A DNA stretch of 64,000 nucleotides. Origin: Streptomyces sp. NBC_01294. GTDB taxonomy: Bacteria > Actinomycetota > Actinomycetes > Streptomycetales > Streptomycetaceae. The first letter of the stretch is position 1; each line of letters begins with the position of its first letter. Both the position numbers and the translations under genes were made by a program. The DNA is taken from positions 6,601,501-6,665,500 of the forward strand of contig NZ_CP108423.1 in the NCBI RefSeq assembly GCF_035917235.1, written 5' to 3'. Under the pieces are notes generated by a model. The model worked only from the letters and a program-made list of their open reading frames with translations. It ran no database searches and was not told the DNA's origin. Positions 16,804-25,021 of this stretch are shown here, piece after piece.

Positions 16804-17975
16804 TGAAGATCGGCATCGTGTGCCCGTACTCGTGGGACGTGCCGGGTGGCGTCCAGTTCCACATCCGTGATCTGGCGGAGCACCTGATCCGGCTCGGCCA
16901 CGAGGTGTCGGTCCTGGCTCCGGCGGACGACGAGACCCCGCTGCCGCCCTACGTGATCTCGGCGGGACGGGCGGTGCCGGTGCCCTACAACGGCTCGGTG
17001 GCCCGCCTCAACTTCGGCTTCCTCTCCGCCGCCCGGGTGCGGCGCTGGCTGCACGACGGCACCTTCGACGTGATCCACATCCACGAGCCGGCCTCGCCCT
17101 CGCTGGGGCTGCTGTCCTGCTGGGCGGCGCAGGGGCCGATCGTGGCCACCTTCCACACCTCGAACCCGCGGTCCCGGGCGATGATCGCCGCGTACCCGAT
17201 CCTGCAGCCGGCGCTGGAGAAGATCAGCGCCCGGATCGCGGTGAGCGAGTACGCCCGGCGCACGCTGGTGGAGCACCTCGGCGGGGACGCGGTGGTGATC
17301 CCGAACGGCGTGGACGTCGACTTCTTCGCCTCGGCCGAGCCCAAGGCGGAGTGGGGCGGGCAGACCCTCGGCTTCATCGGCCGCATCGACGAGCCGCGCA
17401 AGGGCCTGCCGGTCCTGATGGCGGCCTTCCCCAAGATCGTGGAGGCCTGCCCGGACGTCCGGCTGCTGGTCGCGGGCCGGGGCGACGAGGAGGAGGCGGT
17501 GGCGTCGCTGCCCGCGGAGCTCCGCGCGCGGGTCGAGTTCCTCGGCATGGTCTCGGACGAGGACAAGGCACGGCTGCTGCGCAGCGTCGACGTGTACGTG
17601 GCCCCGAACACGGGCGGCGAGAGCTTCGGCATCATCCTCGTCGAGGCCCTGTCGGCGGGCGCGGCGGTCCTCGCCTCCGACCTGGACGCCTTCGCGCAGG
17701 TCCTGGACCAGGGCGGGGCGGGCGACCTCTTCGCGAACGAGGACCCCGACGCCCTCGCGACGGCGGCGATCACCCTCCTGCGCGACCCGGACCGCCGGGC
17801 GAAGCTCAGCGCCCGCGGCTCGGCGCACGTGCGCCGCTTCGACTGGTCCACGGTTGGCGCGGACATCCTGGCCGTCTACGAGACGGTGACGGACGGCGCG
17901 GCGGCGGTGGCCACCGACGAACGCGTCCCGCTCCGCACCCGCCTGGGCTTCTCGAAGGACACCACGTCCTCCTGA
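16803..17975 (+). CDS. pimA: PimA-like GDP-mannose:phosphatidylinositol mannosyltransferase
   Basis: 390 residues from the GTG at 16803, which overlaps the preceding TAG. GT4 (GT-B) glycosyltransferase: the N-terminal glycine-rich PGGVQFH loop (about 15-21), the HIHEPASP segment near 100, and the C-terminal sugar-nucleotide EX7E motif E273-SFGIILV-E281. Transfers the first mannose to phosphatidylinositol on the inner face of the membrane. The last ~20 residues are a Streptomyces-type tail. Third gene of the PI operon; the convergent next gene lies only 7 bases beyond the stop. Confidence 0.92.
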   Translation: MKIGIVCPYSWDVPGGVQFHIRDLAEHLIRLGHEVSVLAPADDETPLPPYVISAGRAVPVPYNGSVARLNFGFLSAARVRRWLHDGTFDVIHIHEPASPSLGLLSCWAAQGPIVATFHTSNPRSRAMIAAYPILQPALEKISARIAVSEYARRTLVEHLGGDAVVIPNGVDVDFFASAEPKAEWGGQTLGFIGRIDEPRKGLPVLMAAFPKIVEACPDVRLLVAGRGDEEEAVASLPAELRARVEFLGMVSDEDKARLLRSVDVYVAPNTGGESFGIILVEALSAGAAVLASDLDAFAQVLDQGGAGDLFANEDPDALATAAITLLRDPDRRAKLSARGSAHVRRFDWSTVGADILAVYETVTDGAAAVATDERVPLRTRLGFSKDTTSS

Positions 17976-17982
17976 CCGGTCG

Positions 17983-18564
17983 TCACCGGGGGATGGCGGC
18001 CCGGTCGGGCCGGCCGCCGGGGGCGATGGTCACCTCGTGGACCTCGCCCTCCCCGGTGGTCATGCGGATCCGGTCGGGGGCCGTCCAGACGGCCTCGCTC
18101 AGTGCGACGAAGTCGCCGTCGAAGAAGCCGACGAGCCGGCGGCGCTCCAGGGGCCAGGTCCCCTCGTGGACGTAGACGGACCAGAGCGGGTCGGCGAAGG
18201 ACGAGCCCTCCACCACGACCAGCCGCCGGTCGCTGCGGCCCGGGGCCGCCTCGTTCTTCGTCTCCTCGGTCGTGCCGATCGACGCGAGGAGGGTGACGAA
18301 GAGCATGATCGGGATGCCGGGGCCGAGGAGCAGGGCGCATAGAACGAGGCGCAGCACGGGCCTCGTCACCCCCAGCAGTACCGCCCCGGTCAGCGCGATC
18401 AGGATGAGCCACCCCAGCAGGGCGACGTAGTCGTTGATCCGGGCGACCAGGACGAGGCCGCCCGAGTCCCACAGGAAGCCGGCGGTGGCCATGGCCACGA
18501 GGGCGATGGCCGTGGCCGGCAGTGCCAGGGCCTTTGGTCTGCCGCGGTGGCGCGTGAGCCGCAT
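17983..18564 (-). CDS. Small membrane protein, function unknown
   Basis: 193 residues from the ATG at 18564. A basic N-terminus (MRLTRHRGRPK) leads into three hydrophobic segments (about 12-32, 42-62, 68-95). A soluble C-terminal part of about 100 residues follows, with a beta-rich pattern (LVVVEGSSF, WSVYVHEGTWPL, RLVGFFDGDFVAL, VHEVTIAPGG). No recognised family. Converges on pimA and diverges from the LemA-like gene. Confidence 0.78.
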   Translation of the reverse strand: MRLTRHRGRPKALALPATAIALVAMATAGFLWDSGGLVLVARINDYVALLGWLILIALTGAVLLGVTRPVLRLVLCALLLGPGIPIMLFVTLLASIGTTEETKNEAAPGRSDRRLVVVEGSSFADPLWSVYVHEGTWPLERRRLVGFFDGDFVALSEAVWTAPDRIRMTTGEGEVHEVTIAPGGRPDRAAIPR

Positions 18565-18666
18565 GGTTCCCCCCGAACGGTGTTGATCACGAGCCTATGG
18601 GTGCCGGTGGCGGCGGGGCGAGCCCGGTGGGAGCCGGGGGCTCGCGGAGCGGTAAGGTCGCGCAGC

Positions 18667-19209
18667 GTGATCGAAAACCTTGTCTGGATCGCCGTGGCGC
18701 TCGCCGTGGTCGGGGTCTACCTCAGCTGGACCGCCGGCCGGCTGGACCGGCTGCACTCGCGGATGGACGCCGCGCGGGCCGCGCTCGACGCGCAGCTCGT
18801 GCGCCGGGCCTCCGTCGTGGTGGAGGTGGCCACCTCCGGGGTGCTCGACCCGGCCTCCTCCCTGGTGCTGTACGAGGCCGCGCACGCCGCCCGGCAGGCC
18901 GAGGAGGAGCACCGCGAGGTCGCCGAGAGCGAGCTCAGCCAGGCGCTGCGGGCCGTCTTCGCCGACGTCGACCAGGTCGAGGTGCTCAAGGCCGCTCCCG
19001 GCGGGGCGGAGGCCACGGAGGAGCTGGCGGCTGCCGTCCGCCGGGTGCCCATGGCGCGCCGGTTCCACAACGACGCCGTACGGGCCGCCCGCGCGCTGCG
19101 CAGGCACCGCAAGGTCCGCTGGTTCCGGCTGGCGGGCCACGCACCCTTCCCGCTGGCCTTCGAAATGGACGACGAGCCCCCGGTGGATCTTGCCGATCGG
19201 CCCACCTAG
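18667..19209 (+). CDS. LemA-like membrane-anchored protein
   Basis: 180 residues from the GTG at 18667. One N-terminal transmembrane helix (about 4-20) is followed by a helical region. RLHSRMDAARAALDAQLVRRASVVVEVA resembles the LemA core (V/R..A...ID.QL.RR..L...V), with key residues A35, L38, D39, L42, R44 and R45. ARRFHNDAVRAARALR near 138-153 matches the YN.AV..YN block of that family. The assignment rests on this pattern only. LemA-type proteins are helical-bundle membrane proteins of poorly known role. Lies 144 bases upstream of pdxS. Confidence 0.7.
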   Translation: MIENLVWIAVALAVVGVYLSWTAGRLDRLHSRMDAARAALDAQLVRRASVVVEVATSGVLDPASSLVLYEAAHAARQAEEEHREVAESELSQALRAVFADVDQVEVLKAAPGGAEATEELAAAVRRVPMARRFHNDAVRAARALRRHRKVRWFRLAGHAPFPLAFEMDDEPPVDLADRPT

Positions 19210-19258
19210 GGCCGCGAGGGACAAAAGAGGGAGCCACAGGCTCCACATTGGCCCTTGT

Positions 19259-19273
19259 AGTGGACTGGTCCGG
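19259..19273 (+). promoter_or_regulatory. Possible PdxR-type operator upstream of pdxST
   Basis: AGTGGACTGGTCCGG lies about 80 bases before the pdxS start. It resembles the AGTGG(A/T)CT core I recall for the MocR-type regulator PdxR of corynebacteria, with an imperfect repeat TGGAC/TGGTCC. Nearby, GTAGTAC is repeated at 19292 and 19301. No pdxR gene is in the window, so this stays tentative. Confidence 0.3.
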
Positions 19274-19353
19274 TGGGGTTTCCTCGGCGGAGTAGTACGC
19301 GTAGTACCCGTACGACCTGTGGTACCCGTCTTCCTTTCGAGTGAGGTCAATCC

Positions 19354-20271
19354 GTGAGCACGCTTCCCACCACCCCCCAGTCCGCTGAGTCGGCCATCGG
19401 CACCTCGCGCGTCAAGCGCGGCATGGCCGAGCAGCTCAAGGGCGGCGTGATCATGGATGTGGTCAACGCCGAGCAGGCGAAGATCGCCGAGGACGCCGGC
19501 GCCGTGGCCGTCATGGCCCTGGAGCGGGTCCCCGCGGACATCCGCAAGGACGGCGGCGTGGCGCGCATGTCCGACCCCAACATGATCGAAGAGATCATCG
19601 AGGCCGTCTCGATCCCGGTCATGGCCAAGTCCCGCATCGGCCACTTCGTCGAGGCCCAGGTCCTGCAGTCCCTCGGCGTCGACTACATCGACGAGTCCGA
19701 GGTCCTGACCCCGGCCGACGAGGTCAACCACTCCGACAAGTGGGCGTTCACCACCCCCTTCGTCTGTGGCGCCACCAACCTGGGCGAGGCCCTGCGCCGC
19801 ATCGCCGAGGGCGCGGCCATGATCCGCTCGAAGGGCGAGGCCGGCACCGGCAACGTCGTCGAGGCCGTCCGTCACCTGCGCCAGATCAAGAACGAGATCG
19901 CCCGCCTGCGCGGCTACGACAACAACGAGCTGTACGCCGCCGCCAAGGAGCTGCGCGCCCCGTACGAGCTCGTCAAGGAAGTTGCCGAGCTCGGCAAGCT
20001 CCCCGTCGTGCTGTTCTCCGCCGGTGGCGTCGCCACCCCGGCCGACGCCGCCCTGATGCGCCAGCTCGGCGCCGAGGGTGTCTTCGTCGGCTCCGGCATC
20101 TTCAAGTCGGGCGACCCGGCCAAGCGCGCCGCCGCCATCGTGAAGGCCACCACCTTCTACGACGACCCGAAGATCATCGCGGACGCGTCCCGCAACCTGG
20201 GCGAGGCCATGGTCGGCATCAACTGCGACACCCTCCCCGAGGCCGAGCGCTACGCCAACCGCGGCTGGTAA
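19354..20271 (+). CDS. pdxS: Pyridoxal 5'-phosphate synthase subunit PdxS
   Basis: 305 residues, normal length for the (beta/alpha)8 synthase subunit. Signatures include [26 protein letters not shown] and the phosphate-binding [13 protein letters not shown] and GVFVGSGIF blocks. Condenses ribose 5-phosphate, glyceraldehyde 3-phosphate and ammonia to PLP, with ammonia from PdxT. GTG start at 19354. pdxT begins 7 bases after the stop, so the two subunits come from one transcript. Confidence 0.97.
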   Translation: MSTLPTTPQSAESAIGTSRVKRGMAEQLKGGVIMDVVNAEQAKIAEDAGAVAVMALERVPADIRKDGGVARMSDPNMIEEIIEAVSIPVMAKSRIGHFVEAQVLQSLGVDYIDESEVLTPADEVNHSDKWAFTTPFVCGATNLGEALRRIAEGAAMIRSKGEAGTGNVVEAVRHLRQIKNEIARLRGYDNNELYAAAKELRAPYELVKEVAELGKLPVVLFSAGGVATPADAALMRQLGAEGVFVGSGIFKSGDPAKRAAAIVKATTFYDDPKIIADASRNLGEAMVGINCDTLPEAERYANRGW

Positions 20272-20278
20272 TCACCTC

Positions 20279-20872
20279 ATGACGAACACACCCGTGATCG
20301 GTGTCCTGGCTCTCCAGGGCGACGTACGGGAGCACCTGATCGCCCTGGCCGCGGCGGACGCCGTGGCCAGGCCGGTCCGGCGTCCCGAGGAGCTCGCCGA
20401 GGTCGACGCCCTGGTGATCCCCGGCGGCGAGTCCACCACCATGTCGAAGCTCGCCGTGCTCTTCGGCATGCTGGAGCCGCTGCGCGAGCGCGTGGCGGCC
20501 GGCATGCCCGTGTACGGCACCTGCGCCGGCATGATCATGCTGGCGGACAAGCTCCTGGACGGCCGCGAGGACCAGGAGACCCTGGGCGGCATCGACATGA
20601 TCGTCCGCCGCAACGCCTTCGGCCGCCAGAACGAGTCCTTCGAGGCGAAGATCGACTTTGCGGGCATAGCGGACGGCCCGGTCGAGGGCGTCTTCATCCG
20701 CGCCCCGTGGGTCGAGTCCGTCGGCGGCGCCGTCGAGGTGCTCGCCACGTACGACGGCCACACGGTCGCCGTGCGCCAGGGCAACGTCCTCGCCACCTCG
20801 TTCCACCCCGAACTGACCGGCGACGACCGAGTCCACGCGTACTTCGTCGACATGGTGCGCGCAGGGCTGTGA
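20279..20872 (+). CDS. pdxT: PLP synthase glutaminase subunit PdxT
   Basis: 197 residues. Class I glutamine amidotransferase with a full triad: C82 in GTCAGM, and H176 and E178 in FHPEL. The oxyanion segment GGESTT is near 45-50. Supplies ammonia to PdxS in the 12+12 complex. ATG at 20279. Confidence 0.97.
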   Translation: MTNTPVIGVLALQGDVREHLIALAAADAVARPVRRPEELAEVDALVIPGGESTTMSKLAVLFGMLEPLRERVAAGMPVYGTCAGMIMLADKLLDGREDQETLGGIDMIVRRNAFGRQNESFEAKIDFAGIADGPVEGVFIRAPWVESVGGAVEVLATYDGHTVAVRQGNVLATSFHPELTGDDRVHAYFVDMVRAGL

Positions 20873-20929
20873 CGGGGTCCCGGTAGGATCTGAGGCGAAC
20901 ATTGTTGGTGACGCGAAGGAGACAGGCAG

Positions 20930-21682
20930 ATGTCCGGCCACTCTAAATGGGCTACGACGAAGCACAAGAAGGCCGTGGTTGACGCCAAGCGCGGCAAGCT
21001 CTTCGCGAAGCTGATCAAGAACATCGAGGTCGCGGCCCGTATGGGCGGCGCGGACATCGACGGCAACCCGACGCTCTTCGACGCCATCCAGAAGGCCAAG
21101 AAGAGCTCGGTCCCGAACAAGAACATCGACTCCGCGGTCAAGCGCGGCGGCGGCCTCGAGGCCGGCGGCGCCGACTACGAGACGATCATGTACGAGGGCT
21201 ACGGTCCGAACGGTGTCGCGGTGCTCATCGAGTGCCTCACCGACAACCGCAACCGTGCCGCGTCCGACGTGCGGGTCGCCATGACCCGCAACGGCGGTTC
21301 GATGGCCGACCCGGGCTCGGTCTCGTACCTGTTCAACCGCAAGGGTGTCGTGCTCCTGCCCAAGGGCGAGCTCTCCGAGGACGACGTCCTGGAGACGGTG
21401 CTCGACGCCGGTGCCGAAGAGGTCAACGACCTCGGCGAGAGCTTCGAGATCATCAGCGAGGCCACCGACATGGTCGCGGTCCGCACCGCGCTCCAGCAGG
21501 CCGGCATCGACTACGACTCGGCCGACTCCAACTTCCTGCCGACCATGCAGGTCGAGCTGGACGAAGAGGGCGCGCGCAAGATCTTCAAGCTGATCGACGC
21601 GCTGGAGGACAGCGACGACGTGCAGAACGTCTTCGCCAACTTCGACGTCTCGGACGAGGTCATGGAGAAGGTCGACGCCTGA
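20930..21682 (+). CDS. YebC/PmpR-family regulator
   Basis: 250 residues, the usual length. It starts [14 protein letters not shown], the typical YebC N-terminus, and includes [12 protein letters not shown] and the acidic C-terminal third. The family is described both as transcription factors (often near ruvC) and, more recently, as factors that relieve translation stalls. The placement before ruvCAB is the conserved one. AAGGAGA precedes the ATG at 20930. A perfect terminator follows at 21698. Confidence 0.95.
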   Translation: MSGHSKWATTKHKKAVVDAKRGKLFAKLIKNIEVAARMGGADIDGNPTLFDAIQKAKKSSVPNKNIDSAVKRGGGLEAGGADYETIMYEGYGPNGVAVLIECLTDNRNRAASDVRVAMTRNGGSMADPGSVSYLFNRKGVVLLPKGELSEDDVLETVLDAGAEEVNDLGESFEIISEATDMVAVRTALQQAGIDYDSADSNFLPTMQVELDEEGARKIFKLIDALEDSDDVQNVFANFDVSDEVMEKVDA

Positions 21683-21697
21683 GCCGGGCACCGATTT

Positions 21698-21734
21698 CGA
21701 CGGGCCGACAGGGACACACCCTGTCGGCCCGTCG
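21698..21734. terminator. Perfect 16-bp hairpin after yebC
   Basis: CGACGGGCCGACAGGG (21698-21713) pairs with CCCTGTCGGCCCGTCG (21719-21734) around ACACA. Separates the yebC transcript from ruvCAB. Confidence 0.88.
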
Positions 21735-21795
21735 CGTTGTCAGTGGCGCCGGATAGCCTGCACCGGACAGGAGATCGAGAGGCAGGGGTGGGTGA

Positions 21796-22332
21796 GTGCG
21801 CGTACTCGGTGTGGACCCGGGACTGACGCGATGCGGTGTCGGCGTCGTCGAGGGTGTCGCCGGCCGTCCCCTGACCATGCTCGGGGTGGGGGTCGTACGG
21901 ACGCCCGCGGACGCGGAGTTGGGCGACCGGCTCGTCGCCATCGAGCAGGGCATCGAGGAGTGGCTCGACACGCACCGGCCCGAAGTCGTCGCCGTGGAGC
22001 GGGTCTTCAGCCAGCACAACGTCAGCACCGTGATGGGCACCGCCCAGGCGAGCGCCGTCGCGATGCTCTGCGCCGCACGACGGGGGATACCGGTCGCCCT
22101 GCACACCCCCAGCGAGGTCAAGGCCGCGGTCACCGGCAGTGGCCGCGCCGACAAGGCTCAGGTCGGCGCCATGGTCACCCGGCTGCTGCGGCTGGCCGAA
22201 CCGCCCAAGCCCGCCGACGCCGCCGACGCCCTCGCCCTCGCCATCTGCCACATCTGGCGGGCCCCCGCCCAGAACCGCCTGCAGCAGGCGGTCGCCCTCC
22301 ACGCCTCTGGCTCGAAAGGCCGTACCCGATGA
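21796..22332 (+). CDS. ruvC: Holliday junction endonuclease RuvC
   Basis: 178 residues from the GTG at 21796. RNase H-like fold with the catalytic D7 (VDPG), E68 (VERVF) and the late DAADALA acidic pair near 140. Resolves Holliday junctions together with RuvAB. The TGA at 22330-22332 overlaps the ruvA ATG at 22329. Confidence 0.97.
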   Translation: MRVLGVDPGLTRCGVGVVEGVAGRPLTMLGVGVVRTPADAELGDRLVAIEQGIEEWLDTHRPEVVAVERVFSQHNVSTVMGTAQASAVAMLCAARRGIPVALHTPSEVKAAVTGSGRADKAQVGAMVTRLLRLAEPPKPADAADALALAICHIWRAPAQNRLQQAVALHASGSKGRTR

Positions 22333-22958
22333 TCGCCTTCGTCAGCGGCCCGGTGGCCGCGCTCGCCCCCACCCTCGCCGTGATCGAGGTCGGGGGAGTG
22401 GGCATGGCCGTGCAGTGCACGCCGAACACCATCGCCGGCCTGCGGACGGGGGAGCAGGCCCGGCTGGCCACCTCCCTGGTCGTACGGGAGGACTCGCTCA
22501 CGCTGTACGGCTTCGCGGACGACGACGAGCGCCAGGTCTTCGAGCTCCTGCAGACCGCGAGCGGGGTCGGGCCGCGGCTGGCGCAGGCGATGCTCGGGGT
22601 GCACAGCCCTGACGCGCTGCGGCTGGCGGTGTCCACCGGGGACGAGAAGGCGCTGATGGCCGTGCCGGGCATCGGCAAGAAGGGCGCGCAGAAGCTCCTC
22701 CTGGAGCTCAAGGACAAGCTGGGGGCCCCGCTGGGTTCCAGTGGCCTGGTGGGGGCGCAGCGCGCGGCGGCGGGGCCCGCGCCGTGGACCGAGCAGCTCG
22801 CCGCGGCGCTGATCGGGCTCGGCTATGCGTCCCGGGAGGCCGAGGAGGCCGTCTCGGCGGTGACGCCGCAGGCCGAGGCCGCGATTGCCGCCGGCGGTTC
22901 GGCCCCGGTTCCGCAGCTCCTGCGCGCCGCCCTCCAGTCCCTGAACCGGGCCCGCTGA
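22329..22958 (+). CDS. ruvA: Holliday junction branch-migration protein RuvA
   Basis: 209 residues. N-terminal OB fold, then the two helix-hairpin-helix motifs ([12 protein letters not shown] and [16 protein letters not shown]), a variable linker and the C-terminal RuvB-binding domain ([15 protein letters not shown]). Starts inside the ruvC stop (ATGA). ruvB follows after a 197-base gap that holds a repeat pair. Confidence 0.96.
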   Translation: MIAFVSGPVAALAPTLAVIEVGGVGMAVQCTPNTIAGLRTGEQARLATSLVVREDSLTLYGFADDDERQVFELLQTASGVGPRLAQAMLGVHSPDALRLAVSTGDEKALMAVPGIGKKGAQKLLLELKDKLGAPLGSSGLVGAQRAAAGPAPWTEQLAAALIGLGYASREAEEAVSAVTPQAEAAIAAGGSAPVPQLLRAALQSLNRAR

Positions 22959-22969
22959 CCCCGGCCCCC

Positions 22970-23062
22970 GCGCCTCAATCGCCGGCGGGGCTGGATTTGG
23001 TCCGGCGGGGCTGGAAATGCAGCCTCGCCGGCGTTTGAGGCGCGGGTCCGGGCAGAGCCCGG
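22970..23062. repeat. Inverted pair of the dispersed intergenic repeat between ruvA and ruvB
   Basis: A forward copy (CGCGCCTCAATCGCCGG at 22970 on) and an inverted copy (CCGGCGTTTGAGGCGCG, ending 23045, extended to 23062 by the usual GGGTCCGGGCAGAGCCCG flank) face each other about 25 bases apart and can form one long imperfect hairpin in the transcript. Confidence 0.82.
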
Positions 23063-23155
23063 GAAACGGCGAAAGGGCGGGGTGGGGGAAAGCCCCGCGG
23101 GGAACGGTCCGCACCCGGTAGACCACCGTACGAACCGAGAAGGCAGACTGACACC

Positions 23156-24232
23156 GTGAACTGGGACGACGACGACACCACCGCCGAGGACGAGGCCCGC
23201 ATCGTCGCCGCCGCGGCCGACGGCGAGGACACCGCCGTCGAGGCGGCCCTGCGCCCCAAGGACCTCGGGGAGTTCGTCGGCCAGGAGAAGGTCCGCCAGC
23301 AGCTGGACCTCGTCCTCAAGGCGGCCCGCCAGCGCGGCGCCACCGCCGACCACGTCCTGCTCTCCGGCGCGCCCGGCCTCGGCAAGACCACCCTCTCCAT
23401 GATCATCGCGGCCGAGATGGGCGCGCCCATCCGCATCACCTCCGGCCCCGCCATCCAGCACGCCGGCGACCTCGCCGCCATCCTCTCCTCCCTCCAGGAG
23501 GGCGAGGTCCTCTTCCTCGACGAGATCCACCGCATGTCCCGGCCCGCCGAGGAGATGCTGTACATGGCCATGGAGGACTTCCGGGTCGACGTGATCGTCG
23601 GCAAGGGCCCCGGCGCCACCGCGATCCCGCTGGAGCTGCCGCCCTTCACCCTGGTCGGGGCGACCACCCGCGCCGGTCTGCTGCCTCCTCCCCTCCGCGA
23701 CCGCTTCGGCTTCACCGGGCACATGGAGTTCTACGCCCCCGAGGAGCTGGAGCGCGTGATCCACCGCTCCGCCCGCCTCCTCGACGTGGAGATCGACACC
23801 GCCGGCGCCGCCGAGATCGCCGGCCGCTCCCGCGGCACCCCGCGCATCGCCAACCGCCTGCTGCGCCGCGTGCGCGACTACGCCCAGGTCCGGGCGGACG
23901 GTGTGATCAACCGCGAGGTGGCCGGTACCGCCCTCCAGGTGTACGAGGTGGACGCGCGCGGCCTGGACCGGCTGGACCGGGCCGTCCTGGAGGCCCTGCT
24001 GAAGCTCTTCGGCGGCGGGCCCGTCGGGCTGTCCACCCTCGCCGTGGCGGTCGGCGAGGAGCGGGAGACCGTGGAGGAGGTCGCGGAGCCGTTCCTGGTG
24101 CGCGAGGGCCTGCTCGCGCGCACCCCCCGGGGACGGGTCGCGACGCCCGCCGCATGGGCTCACCTGGGACTCGTCCCGCCGCAGCACACCGGAAGTGGAT
24201 CAAGCGGACAACAGGGCCTGTTCGGGGCCTGA
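23156..24232 (+). CDS. ruvB: Holliday junction helicase motor RuvB
   Basis: 358 residues from the GTG at 23156. AAA+ ATPase: Walker A G71-APGLGK-T78, Walker B LFLDEIHR, sensor 1 GATTRAG, arginine finger region FRV...LRDRFGF, and the winged-helix C-terminus with [13 protein letters not shown]. Drives branch migration with RuvA. The acidic N-terminal 20 residues are typical for Streptomyces. Confidence 0.97.
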   Translation: MNWDDDDTTAEDEARIVAAAADGEDTAVEAALRPKDLGEFVGQEKVRQQLDLVLKAARQRGATADHVLLSGAPGLGKTTLSMIIAAEMGAPIRITSGPAIQHAGDLAAILSSLQEGEVLFLDEIHRMSRPAEEMLYMAMEDFRVDVIVGKGPGATAIPLELPPFTLVGATTRAGLLPPPLRDRFGFTGHMEFYAPEELERVIHRSARLLDVEIDTAGAAEIAGRSRGTPRIANRLLRRVRDYAQVRADGVINREVAGTALQVYEVDARGLDRLDRAVLEALLKLFGGGPVGLSTLAVAVGEERETVEEVAEPFLVREGLLARTPRGRVATPAAWAHLGLVPPQHTGSGSSGQQGLFGA

Positions 24233-24279
24233 CGGCGCGGAGGTTCGCCCCCTCAGGAACCGCGGTGCCATGCTGGGCG

Positions 24280-24309
24280 TTGTTCCATCGGTGCGGACTC
24301 GCCTAGACT
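24280..24309 (+). promoter_or_regulatory. Candidate housekeeping promoter for yajC-secDF
   Basis: TTGTTC (24280-24285) and TAGACT (24304-24309) are 18 bases apart, a fair sigma-HrdB match. A perfect 9-bp hairpin (ATGCCGACC at 24316-24324 with 24330-24338) follows directly and would be at the 5' end of the transcript. Confidence 0.42.
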
Positions 24310-24397
24310 CCGCCGATGCCGACCCTTCAGGTCGGCATGCCCACCCCCGTAGAAAAGGCCGCCGTCCGCGTGCGGTCGTGCGAAGGATCTCCGTCCC

Positions 24398-24868
24398 GTG
24401 AATCTCGTGACACTCCTCCCGTTCATCGTGCTCATCGGGGCGATGTTCCTGATGACCCGCTCCGCGAAGAAGAAGCAGCAGGCTGCAGCGCAGATGCGCG
24501 ACCAGATGACGCCCGGCACCGGGGTCCGCACCATCGGCGGCATGTACGCCACGGTGAAGGAGATCGGTGACGACACGGTCACCCTCGAGGTGTCTCCCGG
24601 CGTCCACGCGATCTTCGCGAAGAACGCCATCGGCGCCGTTCTCGAGGACGCGGAGTACAACCGCATCGTCCACGGCATCAGCGACGACGTGACGACCGAC
24701 ACGCCGGTCGTCCCGGACGACGCCTCCTCCCTCACCGAGGCTCCGAAGGCGGACCTCACCAAGGACGAGGACGAGGCTCCCAAGCTCGACCTGGGCAAGA
24801 AGGACGAGCCCAAGGGCGACGACGAGCCCAAGGACGGCAAGACCGACGGCGAGGCCGGCGCGAAGTAG
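24398..24868 (+). CDS. yajC: Preprotein translocase accessory subunit YajC
   Basis: 156 residues from the GTG at 24398. One N-terminal membrane helix (about 3-22), a basic KKKQQ patch, and the family core GTGVRTIGGMYATVKEI...VTLEVSPGVHAIFAKNAIG. The last 60 residues are an acidic, Lys/Asp-rich tail typical of Streptomyces. Partner of SecD and SecF in the holotranslocon. A hairpin (GGGGATCG at 24878-24885 with 24912-24919) sits in the 153-base gap before secD. Confidence 0.93.
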   Translation: MNLVTLLPFIVLIGAMFLMTRSAKKKQQAAAQMRDQMTPGTGVRTIGGMYATVKEIGDDTVTLEVSPGVHAIFAKNAIGAVLEDAEYNRIVHGISDDVTTDTPVVPDDASSLTEAPKADLTKDEDEAPKLDLGKKDEPKGDDEPKDGKTDGEAGAK

Positions 24869-25021
24869 CGCGCGACCGGGGATCGTGCAGGCGCCGGACC
24901 GGCTGCCTTCGCGATCCCCGTCAGTGACACTTCTGCGGGGGGCAGGGGTCCCCACCACACATTTCTTGGCCGTCCGCGCGCTGACCCGGCGCGGGGCGGT
25001 TGGACAGGGAGAAACGACAAG

